Below are positions 1-8,885 of a stretch of 64,000 nucleotides of DNA, in pieces. Source of the DNA: an uncultured bacterium (lineage in GTDB: Bacteria; Bacillota; Clostridia; Oscillospirales; Ruminococcaceae). Position numbers and translations under genes: made by a program. Numbering within the stretch: the first letter of the stretch is position 1; each line of letters opens with the position of its first letter. Location of the stretch: NCBI GenBank assembly GCA_905215965.1, contig CAJMSD010000005.1, forward strand, positions 62,001 to 126,000, given 5' to 3'. The notes under the pieces are model-generated. The model had not been told where the DNA came from, made no database searches, and was given only the letters and a program-made list of their open reading frames with translations.

Positions 1-1894
1 CGAGATCGGCATCGCCGTAAATAATTTCGGTGGTTTCAGTGATTATTGAATAGTCGGTAAGCTTGATGTCAGCAAACTCTCCGCCGACTGCTGCCCACCA
101 GATCTGTGCCTGAGCGGACGTTATGCCTTCGGGAATTTCGCTCATAGGAATGCTGACTTCAGTCTTGCCGTCGTCGCCGAGAACAGTTTCCCATGTTATA
201 GAGCTCCAATCCTCGCCGTTCATAAATCCTACGCATCCGTTGGTTTCAGCTCCTGCATCACCCTCAAGATAAAGGACAAGATTTCCGTCTCTTGTATCGG
301 CAGGCAGAGTGAGGTCATAATTCTGAACGGTGAAAATAGGATCGGTTGTCTCCTCAATTTCAGCCGCGTCGATAATTGAAACCATGGTGATAGTGGTTAC
401 GCCGCTTGTTTTGAAGCAAAGCCAACTAAACTCCGTATCGGAAGACCATGATTTTTTAACGGTTTCGCCTGAAATATAAGCGATTCCTGCTTCCTTGTCT
501 ACTTCGTACGGTGCAACCTCAGTCCAGCCGCCCCAGCTGCTGTCCATGAATGCAGCCACGGGAGCGTCGCCTGTAAACTTAACGGCAATATCCTTGCCTT
601 CAAGCTGAGCCGGTGTTACAGCGTAATTTGCCGAGCAGAATTTTGATGAAGAAGCGTCGAGAAGCTCGCCTGCCGCATCATTGTAAAGAACATCGCCCTC
701 GCTCATATCCTGATGGCTGTATGTCGGAGATTTTGAGCTGTTTCCCCATTTGATCGAAGGATCATTGATGACTTCCATCATAGTATCGACAACAGGCTCG
801 GAGACATCGTACCACTCGTAAGAGTATCTGTTTATATAGCCGTGACATTCGCCCGGATCTGCGGAGTTTGTGATAGTGTTGTTATCCCAGAGAACGCAGG
901 GAATACCGTAATTTTTTGCTTTTGTTATGTATGACTTAGCCCATTCGCAGCGAGCGTCGGTATTATTGAAGTTTGACGCGCTGAATTCTCCGATAACAAC
1001 CGGAATATTCTCTTCAAGGAAAGTTCTCTGGATATTGCTGAGTATGCCGTCCAGCTCATCGTTATAAGCTTCGGTAAATGTTTCGTGCTGTGCGCCTGCA
1101 CCTGTATTCATAGTAAAATTATACGGAGAATACGCATGAATGGAAACTGCAACAAAATCGTCGTCGGGAACTTCAAGCTTACTCATTATCGTAAGCTCGC
1201 TCGATGCGCAGTACGGCGGTATCATAAGAAGTCGGGTATCCTTATACGGAGATTCTATGCTGCGGACCGTATTAACAAAATCGGCGTTAAGCTTGTTTAT
1301 GGTGTCGACCTCGGACTGTTCCGGCCCCCACCATTCATGAGATGTACCGACAGCACGAGGCTCGTTCATACCCTCGAAAATGAGATGCTGGTCATAATCC
1401 TTGAATCTTTCGGCTATCTGCTGCCAGATCTTTATAAGCTTAGGCGACATTTCGTCATAAGCTGTGCCGATATCTGCTCTGTTCACCCATTCTTCATGAT
1501 GAAGATTGAGGATAACGTACATATCCTGACTATAGGCGTAGTCAACGACTTCCTGAACGCGGCTGAGCCATGATTCATTGATGTTGTTGTCCGAATCAAG
1601 ATGCGTATACCAAGTAGTAGGAACACGAACCGTATTGAAGCCCTTAGCCTTTACCGCATCAATAAGTTCTTTGGTTAATGTTGGATTGCCCCATGCGGTT
1701 TCGGACGGCGCGTCTAAGGAGTTGCCGATGTTCCAGCCGATCTGCATATTTTCAGTGATCTCGAATGCTGTCATTGTGTCTGCGGCAGCAGCCTCTTCAT
1801 CGCCGATAGGCGGAAGATTAAAAGCTGAGACCAAGCATACAGCCGCAGCCGAAGCGCTGATCAAGCGTTTGATAGTTTTAAATTTTGTAATCAT
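1..1894 (-). CDS. Secreted GH5 endoglucanase, probably cellulosomal (3' end cut by window edge)
   Basis: About 631 residues are visible and the frame is still open at position 1. Residues 1-39 form a signal peptide (basic KFKTIKR, hydrophobic core, AAAA near the cleavage site). The GH5 barrel follows, starting with QIGWNIGNSLDAP; the acid/base is E178 in the FEGMNEP motif and the nucleophile is E303 in VIGEFSAS, with HAYSPYNF between them. Family knowledge: retaining hydrolysis of beta-1,4-glucans (cellulose, xyloglucan or mannan). Residues of about 395-620 make one or two beta-rich modules (likely carbohydrate binding). The last visible residues, IIYGDADL, look like the start of a type I dockerin, so attachment to a cellulosome scaffold is inferred. 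The ATG at 1892-1894 has GGAGG 8 bases upstream. It has its own promoter (2016-2044). Confidence 0.9.
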   Translation of the reverse strand, partial: MITKFKTIKRLISASAAAVCLVSAFNLPPIGDEEAAAADTMTAFEITENMQIGWNIGNSLDAPSETAWGNPTLTKELIDAVKAKGFNTVRVPTTWYTHLDSDNNINESWLSRVQEVVDYAYSQDMYVILNLHHEEWVNRADIGTAYDEMSPKLIKIWQQIAERFKDYDQHLIFEGMNEPRAVGTSHEWWGPEQSEVDTINKLNADFVNTVRSIESPYKDTRLLMIPPYCASSELTIMSKLEVPDDDFVAVSIHAYSPYNFTMNTGAGAQHETFTEAYNDELDGILSNIQRTFLEENIPVVIGEFSASNFNNTDARCEWAKSYITKAKNYGIPCVLWDNNTITNSADPGECHGYINRYSYEWYDVSEPVVDTMMEVINDPSIKWGNSSKSPTYSHQDMSEGDVLYNDAAGELLDASSSKFCSANYAVTPAQLEGKDIAVKFTGDAPVAAFMDSSWGGWTEVAPYEVDKEAGIAYISGETVKKSWSSDTEFSWLCFKTSGVTTITMVSIIDAAEIEETTDPIFTVQNYDLTLPADTRDGNLVLYLEGDAGAETNGCVGFMNGEDWSSITWETVLGDDGKTEVSIPMSEIPEGITSAQAQIWWAAVGGEFADIKLTDYSIITETTEIIYGDADL

Positions 1895-2015
1895 AATTCC
1901 TCCCGAAATATTTACAGGCTTATTTGTTCATTTTTACGATTGATCTGAACAAGCCTGAATAAAATATATTTAACAGAAACCCAGTGCAGAAGCCTCTGCC
2001 AAAACGTATACAATT

Positions 2016-2044
2016 ATTTTAACACTTTGTGGAATAGTTGTCAA
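2016..2044 (-). promoter_or_regulatory. Sigma-A promoter of the GH5 gene
   Basis: On the minus strand TTGACA (2039-2044) is followed after 17 bases by TAAAAT (2016-2021). Transcription would start near 2009. Just inside the expected transcript, 1986-1999 holds a near-palindrome with GCAGA/TCTGC arms, which could be an operator or a leader hairpin. Confidence 0.75.
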
Positions 2045-2128
2045 TGAATTTTGTGTAAATTGTCTGATAAATTGTTCCGGGATAATTTTGTTGGGATCGG
2101 AGACTGCTTTCCGTAGGAATATGCTGCT

Positions 2129-2623
2129 TTAAATATTCTCGCGTATGTATGAAAAGGCTTGTTCCTTTGAAATATTAAGCACGTAGGAGAACTCGTCGCA
2201 AAGCAGATTTTCCGCGTCCTTCAGGAAGTGCTCGTCGGAAGAATTAAGCTTTTTCTTATGGATATTCCTATCGTGCCGTGTAATATACAGCGCTTTGACG
2301 AGCTTCAGAAGCTGACCGCAGTCGCCGTTTTTCAGAGCAGTTTTATACTGTTCGCGCTTTTCATTTTCGTTGTCAATGGAAACGATCCCTGTATCGTTTA
2401 TATTTTTGAGCAGCTCTTTGATTTCGTCCGGCGAAAGCGTCCTGCGCATATGAGAGGCAAGATCGCCGTTATGAGTAGGCACGTAATATGTATTTTTTCC
2501 GCCGCTGACAGGGTGAAGCACATAATATTCAATTGGTTCGCCGCTGAAATCGTGCTTGGTTATTTCATCGATACGGCATACTCCGTTTGGAGAATACACA
2601 ACAATATCGTTTACATTATACAT
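2129..2623 (-). CDS. CarD/CdnL-family transcriptional regulator
   Basis: This 164-residue protein opens with the CarD/TRCF RNA-polymerase-interaction fold: YNVNDIVVYSPNGVCRIDEI, then YYVLHP and NTYYVPT (residues 1-60), followed by an all-helical domain (about 70-164). Family members bind the RNA polymerase beta subunit and stabilise open promoter complexes, often at rRNA promoters. The ATG at 2621-2623 has GGAGG 8 bases upstream. The gene stands alone between the GH5 gene and the acyltransferase, behind a long leader of about 155 bases that contains a strong hairpin (2723-2756). Length is normal for the short clostridial CarD proteins. The family call is secure; target genes are unknown. Confidence 0.88.
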   Translation of the reverse strand: MYNVNDIVVYSPNGVCRIDEITKHDFSGEPIEYYVLHPVSGGKNTYYVPTHNGDLASHMRRTLSPDEIKELLKNINDTGIVSIDNENEKREQYKTALKNGDCGQLLKLVKALYITRHDRNIHKKKLNSSDEHFLKDAENLLCDEFSYVLNISKEQAFSYIRENI

Positions 2624-2722
2624 TTTGATTCCTCCGTTCTAAAATAAAACGCGCAGCCGCTTCAACAGGAATTACGTTCTGCAAAGCAAACTACACGTTG
2701 AAAATAAAGCTTTTACGATAAA

Positions 2723-2756
2723 GCATATCCGCGGCATTCGCAAAGCCGCAATATGC
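2723..2756 (-). promoter_or_regulatory. Hairpin in the carD-like leader
   Basis: The leader folds into a stem with outer arms GCATAT/ATATGC and inner GCGGC/GCCGC arms around a loop near TTTGCGAA. It lies between the putative promoter (2788-2817) and the start codon, about 100 bases upstream of the ATG. No clear U-run follows, so it is not a simple terminator; it might act on mRNA stability or translation. Confidence 0.4.
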
Positions 2757-2787
2757 CTGTATATCAGCAAAAGATCGCTTTAATATA

Positions 2788-2817
2788 ATTATAACTTATT
2801 TTTTGTAAAAATGTCAT
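2788..2817 (-). promoter_or_regulatory. Putative promoter of the carD-like gene
   Basis: Minus strand: TATAAT at 2788-2793 with ATGACA at 2812-2817 (5 of 6 matches to TTGACA), spacer 18 bases. It would give a leader of roughly 155 bases. Confidence 0.5.
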
Positions 2818-2874
2818 AGGCAATGTGCACAAAAAATTCATGCTTTTATTTATCTAAGAAAAAGCGATCCTTCT

Positions 2875-3729
2875 TTAGGCAATTTCGGCGCTTGTTTCTG
2901 CCTCGGGACAAAGCTTATTGCTCAGATGACTGTACATTTCATGCCATACGAGCTCGCTTATTTCGTTTGTACGAAGCTGCACGTATTCATCAGGTTCGAT
3001 CACCTTTATAATATCAAGATATACGTCGGTAGATGTGAATAAAAATCTCTTGTGCATATTCTCGGTATTGCGTATCGTTGCCACAACGATCGGAGCTTTC
3101 GACTTTTCGGCTATTTTAAACGATCCGCTGTGAAACGGCAGAAGAAGCTCGTCTGTTTTATTGCATTTGCCCTCCGGATAAATTCCGATAGAGCAGAAAT
3201 CGTCTTTTATTCTTGAAGCAGCCTCACGGATAGTATAAACGGCATTTCGCGGATTTTCGCGGTCGAGTGGGAGAACTCCGCTTGCAAGCATAAGTCTGCC
3301 GCCGAACGGTATCTGAATATTTTCTTTTTTTGAAATAAACGAGAGCTCCTTGTCTCTGAAAAACAGCATTGCTATCATCGGATCAAAAATAGAAATATGA
3401 TTTCCGACGAAAAAGAATCGCCTGTTTTCGGGTATTATCTCTTCACCGCTTACGTGCAGATCCATACGCATTATGTGAAGATAAAGGTCGATGGTCTCAA
3501 GAGTAAGCCATCTGTAAATGCTGTTAAGACTGCGCCGCTCGGTGCTTCTTTCGGCAAACAGCGAAACCGTGCATATAATAACAATATGAAAAATTACGCA
3601 TATAAGGAAGAGCAGCGGATATATCAGGATCGAACGCCACAGATCCTTGGCGGTTTCAAGTAAATTGTTTTCCAGCGTTATGAATAGATCTCCGACCAGA
3701 GAGGCGATTAAATAAACATAATACATCAT
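2875..3729 (-). CDS. PlsC-like lysophospholipid acyltransferase
   Basis: This 284-residue membrane protein has the acyltransferase block I NHISIFD (NHX4D, about residue 131) and a later EGKC block (about residue 187) in YPEGKCNKTDELLLPFHSGSFK. Two hydrophobic segments precede the catalytic domain (about 1-20 and 33-60), longer than in minimal PlsC. Family role: transfer of an acyl chain to 1-acyl-glycerol-3-phosphate to make phosphatidic acid at the cytoplasmic membrane face. Start at 3727-3729 is preceded by AAAGGAG about 10 bases away; a second ATG follows immediately. It stands alone, divergent from the YfhO gene. Exact acyl acceptor cannot be told from sequence. Confidence 0.85.
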   Translation of the reverse strand: MMYYVYLIASLVGDLFITLENNLLETAKDLWRSILIYPLLFLICVIFHIVIICTVSLFAERSTERRSLNSIYRWLTLETIDLYLHIMRMDLHVSGEEIIPENRRFFFVGNHISIFDPMIAMLFFRDKELSFISKKENIQIPFGGRLMLASGVLPLDRENPRNAVYTIREAASRIKDDFCSIGIYPEGKCNKTDELLLPFHSGSFKIAEKSKAPIVVATIRNTENMHKRFLFTSTDVYLDIIKVIEPDEYVQLRTNEISELVWHEMYSHLSNKLCPEAETSAEIA

Positions 3730-3887
3730 CAGATCCTATCTCCTTTAAAATATTATATGCATGAATTATTTGGACTTTCATGTCAAATCAAGGCAAAATC
3801 CCCTATATATAGTCTATCATATTATTTTGATTTCTTCAAGTGTTTTTTGATTTTTGTTCCGTTTTGCGTTTTTATTTCTTAAAAGTA

Positions 3888-3916
3888 TTGCAATAGGGAA
3901 AAAAATCATGTATAAT
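3888..3916 (+). promoter_or_regulatory. Promoter of the first YfhO gene
   Basis: TTGCAA (3888-3893) and TATAAT (3911-3916) with a 17-base spacer, about 43 bases upstream of the TTG start. Confidence 0.75.
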
Positions 3917-3958
3917 GTTAGAGTATGATTATTTGTAAAAAGCAAAGGAGGAACAATC

Positions 3959-6900
3959 TTGGCTAAAAACAAGAAAAAAAATTATGCGGGCAAAAAGAAC
4001 AGAGCCGCGGCAGTCAGGCCGAGATCTGCGCAAACCGACGTTTTGCAGAATACTCTGCTGAATGTCAAATGTTCGCCGTGGATATATGTGGCTGCGTTCT
4101 TTATTCCTGCGCTGCTGACGCTTATCGCGTATATCTTTTTCGGTATATTCCCGTTTGGCGACCGCTCGGTGCTTGCTCTCGACCTTAACGGTCAGTATGT
4201 TTATTACTTTGAGGCGATACGCGACGCTTTCTGGGGAGACGGCAGCATTTTTTACAACTGGAGCCGTGATCTTTCCGGTGAATTTATGGGTATCATAGGC
4301 TACTACCTTGCAAGTCCGTTTACGCTTATAGTCATTCTCCTTCCGAGAAAAATGATCCTTGAGAGCTTGTTTATCATGCAGCTCTGCAAGCTGGGAACAG
4401 CCGGACTTACTTTCAGTATCTATGTTCAGAAATCAAAGCGCGTACAGCCCTTGCAGTCGCTTATTTTTTCAACTATGTACGCAATGATGGGCTATGCGGT
4501 AATACAGCTTATCGACCCGATGTGGATAGACGGTATAGTTTTCCTTCCGCTGATAATACTTGGTCTTGAATATCTTATCGACGACGGAAGAAAGCTTAAC
4601 TTTATTATCCCTCTTGCGGTAATGTTCATCGCCAATTTCTATATCGGCTTTATGACGGCGATTTTTGTTGCCATATACTTCTTTTTCTATCTCTTCTTCG
4701 GAACGGACAGAAAATTCAAGGACGGCGACGCTTATTTCAAGGTCATTTTAAGAATGGCGATAGCAACGCTGACAGCTCTTATGTGCAGCGCGATAATGAT
4801 TCTGCCGGTGTATAATGCTCTTAAGCTCGGTAAATTTGAATTTTCAACTCCGGATTACAGTTTTGCAACGCAGTTCTCTCCGATCGAGCTTGTACCGACG
4901 CTTTTGCCAAATCAGTATTATTCAGTTAATATGCAGGGACTTCCCGAAATATACTGCGGAGTTCTTTCGGCAGTACTTCTTCCCCTGTTCTACGTGAATA
5001 AGAAGATCAAGAAGAATCTTAAGGTCGGATATTCTCTTGTAGTATTTGTTATGCTCCTGAGTATGTACATAAAACCGCTGGATATGCTATGGCACGGCGG
5101 ACAGACTCCTAACTGGCTCCCGTACAGATATTCGTTCCTGCTTGCTTTTGTGTTTGTTTCAATGGCGGCGACGGTGTTCTCAAATCTGGACGGATATAAG
5201 CTGACCGTTAAGGCGGCAGGCGGAACTTTTGCCGGAATAGCCGCGCTTGTGCTTATTTTCAAGGCGCTTATGAAAACCTTCGAATATTCGGAAGCAAGAT
5301 ATAAATATGTTGCAGTGCTTCCGTATTCGACGGAGCATTCAATCAGCTCGATAAAATCAAAGCTTGTTAAATGGATAGTCGATCTTAACAGTTCATTGTT
5401 CTACGGCGAAAGAGACAATTATAAGGAGCTTTGGCTCGGCACGCTCGTTTTCGGCGTTATGCTGGCGGCGTTCTATCTTGTTATGCTGTACCTTTACAGC
5501 AACACCTCCAAGAAAAAATCAAGAACGGTGATTACTTGCTGTATGGCGGCTGTTGTTTTCTTTGAAGCTTCGTATAACGCTTACGATTCCTTTAAGAAGG
5601 TCGATAAGGAGGTTGCGTTCTCCGACGGTTCTACCTATTATAATGAGATACAGGCAGGACGCGATATTACGGACGCTGTTGAAAAATATGATTCCGAGCA
5701 CGACAAAGCAGGACTTTACCGTTCGGAAAAAACCTTCTTCAGAACAGTAAACGATAACCTTGCATACGGAATGAGAGGAATTTCTCATTCAAGCTCTGTA
5801 ATGAATACTCGTATCATTAACTTTATCGAAACAATGGGCTACTCAATGAGAAGCTATGTTACAAGATACGACGGAAATACCGATCTTGCGGATTCGCTCC
5901 TCGGCATAAAGTATGTCGTTGACGATCCTTCAAAGTCTTCGTCTCTGCTGAATCCGAATTATGAGGAGCTGTTTACTCAGCAGTATATCAACAATAACGA
6001 GGACGAAGCTACCTTCCATGTATATAAGAATCCGAATGCGCTTTCTGTAGGCTACATGGTAGACGATGATATAAAAAATCTCGGTCACCTCGGAAACGAC
6101 AATCCTTTTAACAGCCAGAATATGTTCATGAGCACTATCACAGGAAATACTCAGTTCTCAACGGTAAACACCGATAACGGAGAAGTAATACAGATAGACG
6201 GCAACAAGGAATATTATACTCCGCTCGGCGTTGAATATTCGCTTTCACAGTGTACGGAATCTCCTTACGGCGATCAGAAGCTCTTTACTGCGGACTCGGA
6301 CGCTGTAAATCCTGTTATCAATATTCACGTTACAGCTCAGTCGGAAGAAATGATCTATATGTATCTCAAGACCTATAACGAAAAGGCTGTAAATACATGG
6401 ATCTCAAGCGAAAAGGACGAGAACGGAGAATTTATAAATCATAAGCAGCTCGGTTCGAATTCCTATTTTGAGAATCATGATTACGCTATCGTAAGAGCAG
6501 GCTCGTATCCTGCCGGAACAGAGCTTGAAATAAGACTTACAATTCGTCTTAACAATACAAATCCCGATCAGGACGAATATACGATCATCAAGGACTTCTT
6601 TTTCTATCATTTCAATTACGATCTCTTTAAAGAGGATATCGACAAGCTTGCACAGAATCAGTGGCAGATCGAAGAGTACAGCGACCGCTACATTTCCGGT
6701 AAGATCAACGCTAAGGAAGGTCAGCTTATGCTTACTACTATCCCGAGCGAGCCGGGCTGGTCTGTGTGGGTAGACGGCAAAAAGACGGATACGATAGACG
6801 TTATTAATGCGTTTATCGGTATAGAGCTTGAACCCGGCGAGCATACTGTCGTTATGAAATATACTCACCCCGGATTTATCCCCGGAGTTATACTGCTCAT

Positions 6901-7207
6901 ATTGGGTATCGGCGCGATGATAGTGCTGTATATGTACGACAGAAAAAACAATAAGGTAATAATTGCGCGTCTCAAGGCAAAACAGCTCAAAGCGTCGGGA
7001 GCAGAAGCAGCTGCCGAAGCCGAGTCTAAAAAGCCTGTAGAGATTATCAAGTCGGGAAATACGGCACAAACTCCTCAGACCGGGGAAAAACCTCCAGAGC
7101 CCGAACAGCAGGCGGAAACAGGCAGCGGAACGTCAACAAGCGGCGGTACGCAGAATAAAGGCGGAAATAAAAACTCCGGCGGCAAAAAGAAGAAAAAGAA
7201 AAGATAA
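3959..7207 (+). CDS. YfhO-family polytopic membrane protein
   Basis: A 1082-residue YfhO/GT-C-like protein. A basic N-terminus (about 1-37) leads into roughly 12 membrane segments (38-535), then a large extracytoplasmic domain (about 540-975), one last transmembrane helix (about 978-998), and a long hydrophilic, lysine-rich cytoplasmic tail. The family loop VLALDLNGQY after TM1 and the closing GWSVWVDG module are typical. In Bacillus and Listeria, relatives work with a flippase-type glycosyltransferase to decorate lipoteichoic acid; a similar envelope sugar-transfer role is inferred here. The start is TTG at 3959, set by AGGAGG 7 bases upstream. It is monocistronic, followed by a terminator. 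A paralogue lies at 57854-60718. Confidence 0.88.
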   Translation: MAKNKKKNYAGKKNRAAAVRPRSAQTDVLQNTLLNVKCSPWIYVAAFFIPALLTLIAYIFFGIFPFGDRSVLALDLNGQYVYYFEAIRDAFWGDGSIFYNWSRDLSGEFMGIIGYYLASPFTLIVILLPRKMILESLFIMQLCKLGTAGLTFSIYVQKSKRVQPLQSLIFSTMYAMMGYAVIQLIDPMWIDGIVFLPLIILGLEYLIDDGRKLNFIIPLAVMFIANFYIGFMTAIFVAIYFFFYLFFGTDRKFKDGDAYFKVILRMAIATLTALMCSAIMILPVYNALKLGKFEFSTPDYSFATQFSPIELVPTLLPNQYYSVNMQGLPEIYCGVLSAVLLPLFYVNKKIKKNLKVGYSLVVFVMLLSMYIKPLDMLWHGGQTPNWLPYRYSFLLAFVFVSMAATVFSNLDGYKLTVKAAGGTFAGIAALVLIFKALMKTFEYSEARYKYVAVLPYSTEHSISSIKSKLVKWIVDLNSSLFYGERDNYKELWLGTLVFGVMLAAFYLVMLYLYSNTSKKKSRTVITCCMAAVVFFEASYNAYDSFKKVDKEVAFSDGSTYYNEIQAGRDITDAVEKYDSEHDKAGLYRSEKTFFRTVNDNLAYGMRGISHSSSVMNTRIINFIETMGYSMRSYVTRYDGNTDLADSLLGIKYVVDDPSKSSSLLNPNYEELFTQQYINNNEDEATFHVYKNPNALSVGYMVDDDIKNLGHLGNDNPFNSQNMFMSTITGNTQFSTVNTDNGEVIQIDGNKEYYTPLGVEYSLSQCTESPYGDQKLFTADSDAVNPVINIHVTAQSEEMIYMYLKTYNEKAVNTWISSEKDENGEFINHKQLGSNSYFENHDYAIVRAGSYPAGTELEIRLTIRLNNTNPDQDEYTIIKDFFFYHFNYDLFKEDIDKLAQNQWQIEEYSDRYISGKINAKEGQLMLTTIPSEPGWSVWVDGKKTDTIDVINAFIGIELEPGEHTVVMKYTHPGFIPGVILLILGIGAMIVLYMYDRKNNKVIIARLKAKQLKASGAEAAAEAESKKPVEIIKSGNTAQTPQTGEKPPEPEQQAETGSGTSTSGGTQNKGGNKNSGGKKKKKKR

Positions 7208-7212
7208 TTAAA

Positions 7213-7246
7213 AAAGCGGACAGCGAAAGCTGTCCGCTTGATTTTG
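7213..7246 (+). terminator. Terminator after the first YfhO gene
   Basis: Perfect stem GCGGACAGC (7216-7224), GAAA loop, GCTGTCCGC (7229-7237), followed by a short T-rich tract. Confidence 0.85.
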
Positions 7247-7358
7247 CCGTAATAAACGCCAAGATCATGAATATATACGGTTTTTGCCGTTCAAAACTAA
7301 AAGATTTCCGTTTGAGCAAGGCGTTTTTTGTGATTTTTGTGGATATTTTGGTTTTGCG

Positions 7359-7387
7359 TTGACATTTTCCGCGTTTGGCTGTATAAT
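7359..7387 (+). promoter_or_regulatory. Consensus promoter of the acidic lipoprotein gene
   Basis: TTGACA (7359-7364) and TATAAT (7382-7387), a full sigma-A consensus with 17-base spacer. Confidence 0.88.
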
Positions 7388-7437
7388 GAAAATGTAAATA
7401 AAAATATATAAGTTATATAATGGAGGTTTATTTATCT

Positions 7438-8844
7438 ATGAAAATCAAACACTCGATCTTTTCCGTAATAAGTATAGCAGGCTGCGCCGCAATTCTTTCT
7501 TCCTGCGGAAGCAAAACTGATACGATGCTCGATTATATCGATAAATATGAGTTTTCGGACGCGCTTGATTATTACGAGGATAAAATAGACGGAAGCTCGA
7601 AAGAACGCGATATCCGCAAAGAGATCAAAAAAGAAATGGAAGACAGATACGAAGTTATCCTCGAAGCTTTCAATCAGGCTGAAATAGACGAGGACGATAT
7701 CGACGATCTCTATGAGCTTGTTGACGAGCTGAAGCTTGACGACGATAATTTTGAAGAATTCTATGACGATTACTATGAGCTTGTGTACTCGAAGGAAAGC
7801 TATCAGGATGCTCTTGAATATTTTGAAGATAAGGACTACAGTACGGCTATCAGTTATTTCGGATACGTTATCGAAAGCGACAGCTGTTATGAGGACGCTC
7901 AGAAGAAAATTTCCGAGGCTGAGGACGCTATCGTTGACGAGAATCTCGGCGAGGTTCAGGAGTATATCGACGAAAAGGATTATTCCGAAGCGTACAGACT
8001 TCTTAATTATTATGAGGATACGCTCAGTGAGAATGAAAAATATAAGAAGCTTTATGAAGATGTTGTTGCCGGAGCTATTGCCGATGCCGACGAAACCGTA
8101 AACTCATATTTTGAAGATAACGACTACTATAGCGCGTATTCCTATATAAGCGATCTTTCATATACGTTCAGCGATGTTGCTGAAATTCAAAGCAAGTACA
8201 ATTCGTTTGATGACGATTATGTTGAATTTACAATAAATAAGGCTGACGGACTTGCCGATTCCAAGGAGTACGAGGCTGCCGCCGAGCTTGTCAATGACGC
8301 TATGTGGTATGTTGACGATGAAGATCTGGAAAATGCGTATATAAACTATATGTCGTATCTTCCTACATATATTAACGAGCTTGATTATACCGATATTTCG
8401 GGCAGTATTTATAACAACTCAAATGCATATGATAATAAGGATAACCTGCATGAGTATTCCTACAGTATCGGCAGCTTTGGTACTGGCAGCTACTGGGCAG
8501 AGTACGATCTTAACGGCTGCTATGATAAGTTCTCGGGAACCTGTGCACCTGCTTATTTAAACAGAAACGACAGCAATACCAAGTATTTCGAAGTATACGG
8601 TGACGGAAAGCTCCTTTATACGTCTCCCGAAATGACAGGCTCGTCGGCTGCCGCAGCTTTTTCCATAGATGTCAGCGGAGTTAATACGCTTAAAATAGCA
8701 TATCCGGAAACGGAAGGAAACAACTCTATCGCAACTCTTTACGACGCCGTACTAACAAGAAACGACGGCGTTCAGCCGGAAACCGAAGCAACAACAGCCG
8801 CTGAATCGACAACAGCAGCAGAATCGACAACAGCTGCCGAATAA
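7438..8844 (+). CDS. Acidic lipoprotein with helical repeats and a Thr/Ala/Glu tail
   Basis: A 468-residue protein starting at the ATG 7438; the ATG 18 bases upstream overlaps the GGAGG ribosome site and was rejected. The signal sequence ends in a lipobox, ILSSC (Cys23), so it should be lipid-anchored outside the membrane. Residues about 30-300 are very rich in Asp, Glu and Tyr and show repeated EYxxxKDYSxA units resembling degenerate tetratricopeptide helices. Residues about 310-445 look beta-rich, with a pattern like a novel putative carbohydrate-binding (NPCBM-type) module (SYSIGSFGTGSYWAEYDLNG, then FSIDVSGVNTLKIAY). The tail is a three-copy TTAAES repeat. Function is not known. The sodium symporter gene follows by 41 bases and may share the transcript. 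Confidence 0.85.
   Translation: MKIKHSIFSVISIAGCAAILSSCGSKTDTMLDYIDKYEFSDALDYYEDKIDGSSKERDIRKEIKKEMEDRYEVILEAFNQAEIDEDDIDDLYELVDELKLDDDNFEEFYDDYYELVYSKESYQDALEYFEDKDYSTAISYFGYVIESDSCYEDAQKKISEAEDAIVDENLGEVQEYIDEKDYSEAYRLLNYYEDTLSENEKYKKLYEDVVAGAIADADETVNSYFEDNDYYSAYSYISDLSYTFSDVAEIQSKYNSFDDDYVEFTINKADGLADSKEYEAAAELVNDAMWYVDDEDLENAYINYMSYLPTYINELDYTDISGSIYNNSNAYDNKDNLHEYSYSIGSFGTGSYWAEYDLNGCYDKFSGTCAPAYLNRNDSNTKYFEVYGDGKLLYTSPEMTGSSAAAAFSIDVSGVNTLKIAYPETEGNNSIATLYDAVLTRNDGVQPETEATTAAESTTAAESTTAAE
8791..8844 (+). repeat. Three 18-bp in-frame repeats
   Basis: Three adjacent 18-base units (8791-8808, 8809-8826, 8827-8844) encode TTAAES, TTAAES and TTAAE-stop at the C-terminus of the lipoprotein. 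The units differ mainly at third codon positions. Confidence 0.85.
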
Positions 8845-8885
8845 CGGCATATTATCATAAGATTTTTAAACCGGAGTAAGTATTA

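Noticed and set aside
6404..7069. 221-residue minus-strand ORF opposite the first YfhO gene
   Set aside because: Antisense shadow; no family pattern.
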